A model generated the notes under the pieces. The model made no database searches and was not told where the DNA came from. It was given only the letters and a program-made list of their open reading frames with translations. Below, piece by piece: positions 35,658-44,144 of a stretch of 64,000 nt of DNA. Made by a program: the position numbers and the translations under genes. The DNA lies in the NCBI RefSeq assembly GCF_018614575.1, contig NZ_JAGGOJ010000040.1, positions 1-64,000 on the forward strand, given 5' to 3'. The DNA comes from Streptomyces sp. ISL-10 (GTDB taxonomy: Bacteria; Actinomycetota; Actinomycetes; Streptomycetales; Streptomycetaceae). Position 1 is the first letter of the stretch; each line of letters begins with the position of its first letter.

Positions 35658-36778
35658 TGACACGGGACCTGCAGCTGATGCTGCTCATCGGGGACGTGGT
35701 GCCGCGTCCGGCGTCCGCCGTGCTCATCGACGCCCTGCACACTGCACGGATCACCTCGTCCAGCGGCGCGACGAGCGGTTTCCAGCTGACCTTCGCGGTG
35801 AGCGCACGCTCCGAGCTGACCCGGGTGATGCTGCCCGAGGGGGTGCTGGACCCGAAGAAACGCGTCATCGTGGTGGCCGTGGTCGCCGGACGGTCCCATG
35901 TGCTCATGGACGGGTTGATCACCCGTCAGGAGATGCACCCCGGACGTGTTCCCGGTTCCTCCTTCCTGACGGTGACCGGTGAGGACCTGTCCCTCCTCAT
36001 GGACCTGGAGCACGTCGAGCGGAGCTACCCGGGCCTGCCGCCCCATCTGCGGGCCATGGCGGTGTGCGCCGCGTACGCCCAGTACGGGATCACCCCGCGG
36101 ACTGTCGCCCCGGCGCTCAGCGACGTCCCCAATCCCGCCGTGGAGATCCCCGTTCAGTCGGCGACCGACCTGGCGTACCTCCGGGCCATGGCCGCCGACG
36201 TCGGGCACGTCTTCCACATCGAACCCGGACCCGCCCCCGGAGCCAGCACGGCCTACTGGGGACCGCAGCAACGCGACGGAGAGCCCCAACCGGCCCTCAC
36301 CACCGGATCGGGCGCGGCGGACAACGTCGAAGAGCTCGGCTTCGCCTTCGACGGGCTGTCCGCGGCGCGCCACACGACCCGGCACATGGACCCAGCTTCC
36401 AGAACGGCCTCCGCCGTCTCCGCCCCCGACACCGGGCTGCTCCACCGCAGCCTGGCCGCACGCCCGGCGGCACCCGTACGCGAACACCCGCTCACCGGCC
36501 AGACCGGCAGGTCGCTCACACAGTCCCTGCTCAGCAGCCTCGGTCGCGCCGTGCGGTCCGCCGACGCCGTCACGGGCCACGGAACGCTGGACGTACTGCG
36601 GTACGGCCGGGTGCTCAGCGCCCGGCACCTGGTCGGCGTGCGGGGCGCGGGCCCCGCGTACGACGGGCTGTACTACGTGCGCGAGGTCACCCACCACATC
36701 ACCCGCGAGCGGTACCAGCAGGACTTCAGCCTCGTCAGGGACGGTCTCGTCACGAACACACAGGTGGTGACCCCATGA
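35654..36778 (+). CDS. Hub protein, phage late control D (gp27-like)
   Basis: 374 residues; GTGATG start overlaps the LysM gene stop. FQLTFAVSARSEL, LTVTGEDLSLLMDLEHVERSYPG and VEIPVQSATDLAYLRAMAADVGHVFHIEPG are hallmarks of gp27/late control D hub proteins. It forms the trimer above the spike and matches the sixfold tube. Hub and spike are separate genes here, whereas Afp8/Pvc8 are fusions. Confidence 0.9.
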   Translation: MMTRDLQLMLLIGDVVPRPASAVLIDALHTARITSSSGATSGFQLTFAVSARSELTRVMLPEGVLDPKKRVIVVAVVAGRSHVLMDGLITRQEMHPGRVPGSSFLTVTGEDLSLLMDLEHVERSYPGLPPHLRAMAVCAAYAQYGITPRTVAPALSDVPNPAVEIPVQSATDLAYLRAMAADVGHVFHIEPGPAPGASTAYWGPQQRDGEPQPALTTGSGAADNVEELGFAFDGLSAARHTTRHMDPASRTASAVSAPDTGLLHRSLAARPAAPVREHPLTGQTGRSLTQSLLSSLGRAVRSADAVTGHGTLDVLRYGRVLSARHLVGVRGAGPAYDGLYYVREVTHHITRERYQQDFSLVRDGLVTNTQVVTP

Positions 36779-37305
36779 CAGCCGGGACCGTGAACACGTG
36801 GCACGGCCTGTACCAGGGGGTGGTCGTCTCCGCCCTGGACCCCACCGGCACGGGCCGGCTGAGCGTACGGGTACCGGAGGTGCTGGGCGACGACGTGTGC
36901 GTCTGGGCCTCACCGCTCACCCCCCTGGCGGGGGCGGACTGCGGCATGTACGTCGTTCCGCCCCCGGACGCCGGGGTGTGGGTGCGGTTCCTGGACGGAG
37001 ACCCCAACAGGGCCGTGGTGATGGGGTTCTGGCGCGGCGGACCGGACGACGTACCGTCGGCGGCGAAGGCCACGCCGCCGGGTATCCCGCAGATCGTCCT
37101 CGCCACACCGTCCAAGAACGCCCTCGTCATCAGTGACCTGCCCGGGCCGGCAGGCGGGATCAAGCTCCAACTGCACGGCGACAACGGCCCGTTCATCAAG
37201 GTCAACGAGGTGTCCATCGAGATCTCCTGCGGGCCGGGGCTCGCCAGCATCCAGCTCGTCGGGGCACAGGTCATCGTCAACGGCGGTGCCCTGATGGTGC
37301 AGTGA
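36775..37305 (+). CDS. Spike protein with gp5/VgrG OB-fold
   Basis: 176 residues; ATG overlaps the hub stop. GLYQGVVVSALDPTGTGRLSVRVPEV and PPPDAGVWVRFLDGDPNRAVVMGFW are the OB fold of phage gp5/baseplate V proteins. The last 60 residues (KVNEVSIEISCGPGLASIQLVG) form a short beta-helix-like spike. There is no lysozyme domain. The PAAR-like gene follows. Confidence 0.9.
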   Translation: MTAGTVNTWHGLYQGVVVSALDPTGTGRLSVRVPEVLGDDVCVWASPLTPLAGADCGMYVVPPPDAGVWVRFLDGDPNRAVVMGFWRGGPDDVPSAAKATPPGIPQIVLATPSKNALVISDLPGPAGGIKLQLHGDNGPFIKVNEVSIEISCGPGLASIQLVGAQVIVNGGALMVQ

Positions 37306-37313
37306 GGTTCGGC

Positions 37314-37667
37314 ATGCCAGGACTGTTGCTCCACTTCGGCGCCGTGATGATGTGCGCCCATCCGCCGGGACAGGTGATGATTCCCGCGCCCTCCCAGCAG
37401 CGCGTCCTGGTCGGCGCGCAGCCCGTGGCCACGGTCGCGGACACGTTCCTCGTCGCCGGCTGCGGATTCCCGGCCATGTCCATGGGCGCACCCCCGTGCA
37501 CCAGCGTCACCTGGCTCCACACCTCCAGCCGGGTGCTGGTCAACGGCCTGCCGGTGCTGCTCCAGCCGACGCCGCCACCGGGCATCGCCCCGGCGATCGG
37601 CATCGGCACCCCGCCGCCGAACCCGCCGATGGTGTATGCCGTGCAGTTCCGGGTCCGGGGGATGTGA
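37314..37667 (+). CDS. PAAR-like spike tip protein
   Basis: 117 residues from the ATG with GAGG 6 bases upstream. MPGLLLHFGAVMMCAHPPGQ, MSMGAPPCTSVTW and RVLVNGLPVLLQ are typical of the DUF4280/PAAR-like tip that sharpens the spike and binds one metal ion. It lacks a C-terminal toxin, so it is only structural. Confidence 0.88.
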   Translation: MPGLLLHFGAVMMCAHPPGQVMIPAPSQQRVLVGAQPVATVADTFLVAGCGFPAMSMGAPPCTSVTWLHTSSRVLVNGLPVLLQPTPPPGIAPAIGIGTPPPNPPMVYAVQFRVRGM

Positions 37668-38035
37668 CCGGTGTGAACATCGACTTCCCGTACCGCGTCG
37701 ACGCGCGCGGCCGGACCGCGAAGACCAACCACGCAGGCCACGTACGCAACATGATCGAGCAGGTACTCTTCACCACCCCCGGCGAGCGGGTGAACCGGCC
37801 CGATTTCGGCTGTGGTCTGCTCGACCTCGTCTTCGCCGGCAACGGCCCGGAACTGGCCGCGACCGTGGAGATGACCGCACAAGCCGCCCTGCAGCGCTGG
37901 CTCGGCGACCTGATCACCGTCCAGTCCCTGACCGTGACCGCGGAGGAGTCGAGCCTCTCGGTGCGGGTGAACTACGCGCTGACGGCCACCGGCGAGAGCC
38001 ACAGCAGCCTCTTCCGCGGCGGGACCACGCCATGA
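37664..38035 (+). CDS. gp25/GPW baseplate wedge protein
   Basis: 123 residues; GTG overlaps the tip gene stop. IDFPYRVDARGRTA, IEQVLFTTPGERVNRPDFGCGL and LTVTAEESSLSVRVNYAL match the gp25-like family (Afp9/Pvc9). gp25 starts sheath assembly on the baseplate. An in-frame GTG at 37673 is an alternative start. Confidence 0.92.
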   Translation: MTGVNIDFPYRVDARGRTAKTNHAGHVRNMIEQVLFTTPGERVNRPDFGCGLLDLVFAGNGPELAATVEMTAQAALQRWLGDLITVQSLTVTAEESSLSVRVNYALTATGESHSSLFRGGTTP

Positions 38036-40902
38036 CCAGCCCCCCGGTACGCGACGACGAGCACCGCCGCGCCGCGGTGCGGGACGCCGGGCTGGCCGGT
38101 ATCGAGACCGTGACGGTGGACCCCGAGCGGCGCACCCTCACCGTGTCCTTCTTCGGCACGCTTCCGCAACGGCTGGACCGTCACAGCTTCCTGATCGAAG
38201 GCGGACGGCGGATCAGTGGCATCCGGGTCCTGCGCGTCGGCCACCACACCGAGCCGGACTCGCGGCGCCGCTCCGCCGACCGGCTGGTCCTGACGCTCGA
38301 CCGGCCGGGCGACGACTCCCTCTACCAGTTGCGCGCACTCGGCTGGGGCTTCGACCGCCGCTACGACCGGATGGAGTTCACGTTCCGGCCGGCGGGCCTC
38401 GTGCCCCCCGACCATGCCCCGGCCGTGGACGGGCACCTGCCGTCGCGGCACCCCGCACCGTCGATCGACTACCTGGCCAAGGACTACGCGAGCTTCCGCC
38501 GACTGCTCCTCGAGCGACTCGCGCTCACCATGCCGGAGTGGACCGAACGGCGCGCACCCGACCTCGGCGTCACCCTCGTCGAACTCCTCGCCCACATCGG
38601 TGACCGGCTGAGCTACCAGCAGGATGCCGTGGCCACCGAGGCGTACCTCGACACGGCCCGGCTGCGCACCTCCGTGCGACGCCACGCCCGGCTCGTCGAC
38701 TACCCCATGCACGACGGCTGTGCCGCCCGCACCGTCGTGTGTGTCGAGACGAAGGCGAGGCGCAAGGTGCACCTCGACTCCCTCGCCTTCACCTCCTTCC
38801 CGGAGCACGGTGTCCTCCAGGCGAGCAGCCCGGAGATCTCCGTCGCGACGCTCAAGTCGAGCCCGCACCCCGTCTACCGGCCGATGGAGCGGCGCAACGT
38901 CGTCCTGCACCCGGCGCACAACAGCATCTCCCTGTGGGCCTGGGGCGAGGACGAATACCACCTGCACACCGGCGCGACCCGGGCCACCCTGCTCGACCAG
39001 GCGTCCCCGGGACACGGCGGGGGCCGTGTGCTGAAGCTCGTCCCCGGCGACGTGCTCGTCTTCGAGGAGGTCCTGGGGCCCGGCTCGGGGCACGAGGCGG
39101 ACCGCGACCCCACGCACCGGCAGGCCGTCCGGCTCACCGACGTCACCCGGGACGTCGACGTCCTGTCCGGCACCCAGGTGCTCGACGTCGCCTGGGCGGA
39201 CGAGGACGCCCTGACCTTCCCCCTGTGCGTCAGGTCCCGCGACACGGCCCACGGCTGTCCCGTCGAGGTCGCCGTCGCCCGGGGGAACGCCGTACTGGTC
39301 GAGCACGGCATCGAGAACGTCTGGCTCCCCGAGGACACGGCCGAGGAGGTCCCCGTACCCGGCCCGGTGACCACGCGGACTCCCGGAGCTCCGCCCCTGC
39401 CGCGCCATGCGCAGGACCCCGGGCGCCCCCGGCCCTTCGTCGCGACGCTGGGCGGCACCCCCGTCACCCGGTCCGCGCCGCACCCCCGCCCGGCGGACGT
39501 CGCCGCGGCGCAGGCCCGGCAACTGCTCCGTATCGCCGACCGGGCACGGGACCGGCTGCTGGACCTCCAGCACGCCGCGGCGAACCCCTCCCCGGACGAC
39601 CGGGCCTATTTCGGGCGCCTGTTCGGCACGCAGCTGCTGGACGGCCTGCTCGACGACGAGGGCCCCGGGCGTGCCCTCACCCCGCTGCTCGCCCGCTTCG
39701 ACGAGTACCTGGAACCCGAACTGCGGCGCCTGGAGGCACTGGCCCGGCGCGCCCGGTCCGGCTACGTGCTCGACGGGGCGGAGACCGGCTGGGAGCTCAC
39801 CCAGACCTGGGGCGAGGACGCCGCGCGGGCCGTCCACCCGGACAACCCCGCCCTGCACGGGCCCGTGTCCGCCGCCCTGAACCCCGACCCCCGCGAGGCA
39901 CTGCCCCAGGTACGCATCGTCTGCTGCGAGGAGGACGACACCCACCCGGAGCACGCCTGGACGCCCCGCAGGGATCTGCTGGCCAGCGGCCCCCGCGACC
40001 GCCATGTGGTGGGCGAGACCGACGACGACGGGGTGCTGCGGATCAGGTTCGGCGACGGCCGCGCGGGAGCGGCGCCGACCCCGGGGACGACGCTGTGCGC
40101 CACGTACCGCACCGGCAACGGCCGGGCGGGCAACCTCGGCAGTGAAGCCGTCAACCGGATCGTCTGCCGTGAGACGGAGCTCAAGTGCGTCACCCGCGTA
40201 CGCAATCCGGTGCCCGCGACCGGCGGCACCGATCCCGAATCCGTCGCCGAAGTACGGCTGGCAGCACCGCGCGAGCCGTTCCGCAAGCTGCTGCGCGCCG
40301 TCACGGCCGAGGACTACGCCACCCTCGCCGCTCGTCGGCCCGACATGCAACGGGCCGCCGCCGCCCTGCGCTGGACGGGCAGCTGGTACGAGGCCGATGT
40401 GGCGCTGGACCCGATCGGGACGTACGACGTGCCCCACCGGCTGCTGGAGGACGTCCGGTCGAGCCTGTACCGCTTCCGCCGCATCGGCCACGACGTCGTG
40501 ACCCGCCCCGCCCTCCAGGTGCCCCTCGACGTGGCCCTCGACGTCCTCGTCGAGGACGACCACATCGCCGGCCACGTCCGCGAGGCGCTCCTGACCCGGC
40601 TCCGCCCCGGAGTACGACCCGATGGCGGCCGGGGCTTCTTCGACCCCGACGCCCTCACCTTCGGCACCCCCGTGCGCGCGAGCGAACTCGTCGCCGTCGC
40701 CGTGAGCGTCCCCGGGGTCCGGCACGCCGACGTCATCCGGCTGCGCCGGCTCCACTCCCCCAGCCACGGCGGACGCCCGGGCCCCGACGTACCTCCGTCC
40801 GGGGAGCTGCGGCTGGGGGCCCTGGAAATCGCCCGGCTGGACGCCGATGTGACACGCCCCGAGAACGGACGGCTGACCCTCCGCCTGCGAGGAGGACGAT
40901 GA
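38032..40902 (+). CDS. Large baseplate J-type protein 1
   Basis: 956 residues, ATG overlapping the gp25 stop. The section SIDYLAKDYASFRRLLLERL, followed by DLGVTLVELLAHIGDRLSYQQDAVATEAYL and RRHARLVDYPMHDG, is the signature of putative baseplate assembly proteins (Afp11/Pvc11 type). The C-terminal part, from about residue 640, has FGDGRAGAAPTPGTTL, GNLGSEAVNRI and AVTAEDYATLAARRPDMQRA, the J domain. It forms the baseplate wedges. Residues 440-490 are a Pro/Arg-rich linker. Confidence 0.9.
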   Translation: MTSPPVRDDEHRRAAVRDAGLAGIETVTVDPERRTLTVSFFGTLPQRLDRHSFLIEGGRRISGIRVLRVGHHTEPDSRRRSADRLVLTLDRPGDDSLYQLRALGWGFDRRYDRMEFTFRPAGLVPPDHAPAVDGHLPSRHPAPSIDYLAKDYASFRRLLLERLALTMPEWTERRAPDLGVTLVELLAHIGDRLSYQQDAVATEAYLDTARLRTSVRRHARLVDYPMHDGCAARTVVCVETKARRKVHLDSLAFTSFPEHGVLQASSPEISVATLKSSPHPVYRPMERRNVVLHPAHNSISLWAWGEDEYHLHTGATRATLLDQASPGHGGGRVLKLVPGDVLVFEEVLGPGSGHEADRDPTHRQAVRLTDVTRDVDVLSGTQVLDVAWADEDALTFPLCVRSRDTAHGCPVEVAVARGNAVLVEHGIENVWLPEDTAEEVPVPGPVTTRTPGAPPLPRHAQDPGRPRPFVATLGGTPVTRSAPHPRPADVAAAQARQLLRIADRARDRLLDLQHAAANPSPDDRAYFGRLFGTQLLDGLLDDEGPGRALTPLLARFDEYLEPELRRLEALARRARSGYVLDGAETGWELTQTWGEDAARAVHPDNPALHGPVSAALNPDPREALPQVRIVCCEEDDTHPEHAWTPRRDLLASGPRDRHVVGETDDDGVLRIRFGDGRAGAAPTPGTTLCATYRTGNGRAGNLGSEAVNRIVCRETELKCVTRVRNPVPATGGTDPESVAEVRLAAPREPFRKLLRAVTAEDYATLAARRPDMQRAAAALRWTGSWYEADVALDPIGTYDVPHRLLEDVRSSLYRFRRIGHDVVTRPALQVPLDVALDVLVEDDHIAGHVREALLTRLRPGVRPDGGRGFFDPDALTFGTPVRASELVAVAVSVPGVRHADVIRLRRLHSPSHGGRPGPDVPPSGELRLGALEIARLDADVTRPENGRLTLRLRGGR

Positions 40903-43900
40903 GCGACACCGCCTGCCGCTGCGGCTGCGGCACCGCCGCCCGGACCGCCGCCCCGGCACCGGTGCGGAACCGGCCCGCACTGCCCGCGCTGAACTACCGC
41001 GTGGGCACCTACGACCGGTTCCTGCACGCGATGCTGGCCCGGCTGTACGGCTCGGACGCCGGGGCGCTCGCGGACCTGACCACCCGCGAGCCGGACGACC
41101 CGACGATCGCCCTGCTGGACGGCTGGGCCGTCGTCGCCGACGTACTGACCTTCTATCAGGAACGGATCGCCAACGAGGGATACCTGCGCACCGCCACCGA
41201 GCAGGAGTCCCTGATCCGGCTCGGGCGGCTCGTCGGTCACCGGCCGCGTCCCGCCCTCGCCGCCGCCACCCATCTCGCCTACACCCTCGACGCGGACGCG
41301 CGCGCCACCGTCCCGGCCGGCTCCCAGGTCAAGAGCGCGCCCCCGCCCGGCGGACTGCCCCAGACCTTCGAGACCGCGACGGACCTCGCCGCCCGCGCCG
41401 AATGGAACCGGCTCCCGGTCCGTAAGACCACTCCCCCGGCGATCACCGCCGACGTCGCCGCGCATGTGCGCTCGCTCCCCGTCGACGGCCTGCAGCCCGG
41501 TCTCCGGCCGGGCGACCGTCTGCTCTTCACGTTCGGCGACCCCCGCCTGAACCTGGTCCGGGTCGTGGACGGCATCGAGCTGGACGCCAAGGAGGGGCGC
41601 ACCACCGTGCTCCTGAAGGTCCCCGACCCGCGGCACCAACTCGACGAGGCGGTGCGGGCGCTCCAGGAGGACATGGAAGAGACCGCACGCGAGAGGCCGT
41701 CCGGCGGCCCGTTCGAGGACCTGCTGCGGCTGGTGCGCGACGTCCGCCGCAAGGCCGACGTCCTGCACGACCCGGACGCGCTCGCGGCCTCCCTCGACAG
41801 CCGGATCCGCAAGGTCCGGGAGCGCATCGCCGGCGGCGAGGACGACACACCGGACACCGGCGCCCTGCTCGACAGGGCCGACGTCCGTCTCGCGGCCATT
41901 CGAGCCGCCGCCCGGCAGATCGACGCCAGGGCTTCCGACGCGGCCCCGGTCAGCCGGCCGCCCGGCGATTCGGGCAGGGAGGCGCTGCTGGCGGACCGGC
42001 AGAGTCCAGGCCGTTGGATCCTGCGCGCCCTCAATCCGCTGCTGCGTGCACTGGGGCGCCGCGCGTCACGGCCACGCGGGGACGACCGCGGCTCGCCCGC
42101 GCCCGTGGGCGACATCCTCGGCCCCGGCTCCGACGCCCTGCCCCGCCTGGTGGCCGGCAACCGACCCGACCTCACCGACTCGCTCTACCGCGCCCTCGGC
42201 ACCGTCTCCCTGGCCGCCGCCGACCCGCCGGGCGTGCAGTGTTTCCGCGTGAAGGCCACACCGTTCGGAGCCACCATCCCGGACGACGCACGCGTCACCA
42301 GCCTGCTCCGCGCCGCCGGTTCCCCCATGGCGGGGGAGAGCGGCGGTCTCGCGGACGACGTCCTCATGCTCGACGCGGTCTACGACGCAATTCTGCCCGG
42401 CAGCTGGATCGCCGTGCACCAGGCGGACGGTGGACGAGCCCGGATCATCCGGGTCACCGACGTCACTCAGCTCGCCGTCGCCGACGAACACCACGCGGTA
42501 CGGGTCACCCGGCTGCGCCTCGCCGGACCGTGGGCCGAGGACCCCGGCGACCTCGCGGTCGTGCGCGCCACCACCGTGTGGGCCGCGGGCGAGAGGTTGC
42601 CGCTCGCCGCCCGACCCGACCTCTCCGACGTCGCCGGGGACCGGATCCAGCTCGACGGCACCTACGAGGGGCTGACGCCCGGCCGTCTGCTGTTTGTCTC
42701 CGGGGAACGCACCGACATCCTCCCCGGCGACGGCACCGGCGCCGGGGGCACCGCCCAGATCCCCGGCACCGAACTCGTCAGGCTCGCGGGAGCGCACCAC
42801 GGACTCGACGGCACGCCCTTCGACGACCGGGTGCGCACCACGCTCCAGCTGACCGCCCCCCTCGCCCGCCGCTACCGCAGGGACTCCGTCGCCATCCACG
42901 GCAACGTCGTTCCCGCGACGGCCGGGGAGACCCGCACCGAGGTTCTCGGCAGCGGCGACGCCACCCAGGCCGGACAGGTCTTCCCGCTGCGCCACGGACC
43001 GCTCACCTGGCTCCCGGCGGCCAACTCCGACGGCGGCAAGGAGGCCCTCACCGTCCGGGTCGCCGGTGTGACCTGGCGGCGTACCACCGATCTGGCCGTG
43101 GCCGATCCGGCCGCCCACGCCTACCGGCTGCGCGTCGGGGCCGATGGCATGGCGGCCGTCGAGTTCGGCGACGGCCGCAGCGGCTCCCGGCTCCCCACCG
43201 GCATGGAGAACGTCACCGCCCGGTACCGCATCGGCGGCGGCGCCGCGGGCAACGTGGCCGCCGGGCAGCTCAGCCAGGTGGTCACCAAGCCCCTCGGGGT
43301 CAGCGGCGTCACCAATCCGCTGCCCGCCACCGGAGGCGCCGACGCCGACGGCCCCGACGACACCCGGTGCGGGGTGCCATTGCGGCTCGCCGCGCTCGAC
43401 CGTCTGGTGTCGGTCCACGACTACCAGGACTTCGCCCGGGCGTTCGCCGGCGTCGGCAAGGCCGAAGCGCGGCGCTGCATCGACGGCAGCCGCCAACTGG
43501 TGCATGTCACCGTCGCCGCCGCCGATGACGCCCCCCTCGAACCGGGCTCACTGCTGCTCACCTCGCTGCGGGCGGCTCTGAGCCGGTACGGGGATCCGGC
43601 CCTGCCGGTACGCGTCGAGGCGTGCGAACGGGTCCGGATCGTCCTGTCCCTCGGCGTCCGCACGGCGCCCGACCACTCCCCGGACAAGGTCGAACGGCTG
43701 GTCCGGGAGGCCCTGCTGGCCCGGCTGGGCTTCCTCGCGGCAGACCTCGGCCGGCCCGTCTTCCTGAGCGCCGCCATCGCCGTCGCGCAGGCGGTGCCGG
43801 GCGTCGAGTTCCTCGACGTCGACGCCTTCGGCGGCGTACCGGAGGGCTCCGACGCCGCCGACATCGTCCGCTTCGCCACCCACCCCACGGTCGAACCCTG

Positions 43901-44144
43901 CGTGATGGCCCTCCCCGCCGGATACCGCGAGGTCCGCCAGGCATCGGGCGGCGGGACCACGACCACTCCGGTGGACGCCGCCTTCGACCCCATGCGCAGG
44001 TCGCAGGGGCCCAGGGGCGGCGCCCGGGGAGGGCCCCGTGGCACAACGGACGCCGCCGCCACCCGGCGCGTCCTGCGCCCCGCCCAACTGGCCCTTGTCG
44101 ACCCGGCGTTGCCGGAGACCCTCGTACTGCGGAGGATTCCATGA
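40899..44144 (+). CDS. Large baseplate J-type protein 2
   Basis: 1081 residues, ATG overlapping the previous stop. After a Cys-rich start (CRCGC) it has PALNYRVGTYDRFLHAMLARL, DGWAVVADVLTFYQERIANEGYL, and late FGDGRSGSRLPTGMENVTA, GNVAAGQLSQV and LVSVHDYQDFARAFAGVGKA. It is a second baseplate assembly protein (Afp12-like position). Residues about 280-390 are an inserted Arg/Pro/Asp-rich region with two predicted coiled segments. The two J proteins together would make the wedge heterodimer seen in simple contractile systems. Confidence 0.9.
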   Translation: MSDTACRCGCGTAARTAAPAPVRNRPALPALNYRVGTYDRFLHAMLARLYGSDAGALADLTTREPDDPTIALLDGWAVVADVLTFYQERIANEGYLRTATEQESLIRLGRLVGHRPRPALAAATHLAYTLDADARATVPAGSQVKSAPPPGGLPQTFETATDLAARAEWNRLPVRKTTPPAITADVAAHVRSLPVDGLQPGLRPGDRLLFTFGDPRLNLVRVVDGIELDAKEGRTTVLLKVPDPRHQLDEAVRALQEDMEETARERPSGGPFEDLLRLVRDVRRKADVLHDPDALAASLDSRIRKVRERIAGGEDDTPDTGALLDRADVRLAAIRAAARQIDARASDAAPVSRPPGDSGREALLADRQSPGRWILRALNPLLRALGRRASRPRGDDRGSPAPVGDILGPGSDALPRLVAGNRPDLTDSLYRALGTVSLAAADPPGVQCFRVKATPFGATIPDDARVTSLLRAAGSPMAGESGGLADDVLMLDAVYDAILPGSWIAVHQADGGRARIIRVTDVTQLAVADEHHAVRVTRLRLAGPWAEDPGDLAVVRATTVWAAGERLPLAARPDLSDVAGDRIQLDGTYEGLTPGRLLFVSGERTDILPGDGTGAGGTAQIPGTELVRLAGAHHGLDGTPFDDRVRTTLQLTAPLARRYRRDSVAIHGNVVPATAGETRTEVLGSGDATQAGQVFPLRHGPLTWLPAANSDGGKEALTVRVAGVTWRRTTDLAVADPAAHAYRLRVGADGMAAVEFGDGRSGSRLPTGMENVTARYRIGGGAAGNVAAGQLSQVVTKPLGVSGVTNPLPATGGADADGPDDTRCGVPLRLAALDRLVSVHDYQDFARAFAGVGKAEARRCIDGSRQLVHVTVAAADDAPLEPGSLLLTSLRAALSRYGDPALPVRVEACERVRIVLSLGVRTAPDHSPDKVERLVREALLARLGFLAADLGRPVFLSAAIAVAQAVPGVEFLDVDAFGGVPEGSDAADIVRFATHPTVEPCVMALPAGYREVRQASGGGTTTTPVDAAFDPMRRSQGPRGGARGGPRGTTDAAATRRVLRPAQLALVDPALPETLVLRRIP

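Noticed and set aside
35334..37667. Integrated prophage as the source of the tail genes
   Set aside because: There are no capsid, portal, terminase, integrase or holin genes; the gene order is that of a contractile injection system.
37972..40980. Minus-strand open frame of about 1,000 codons
   Set aside because: Antisense to the J-type baseplate gene; no recognisable protein features.
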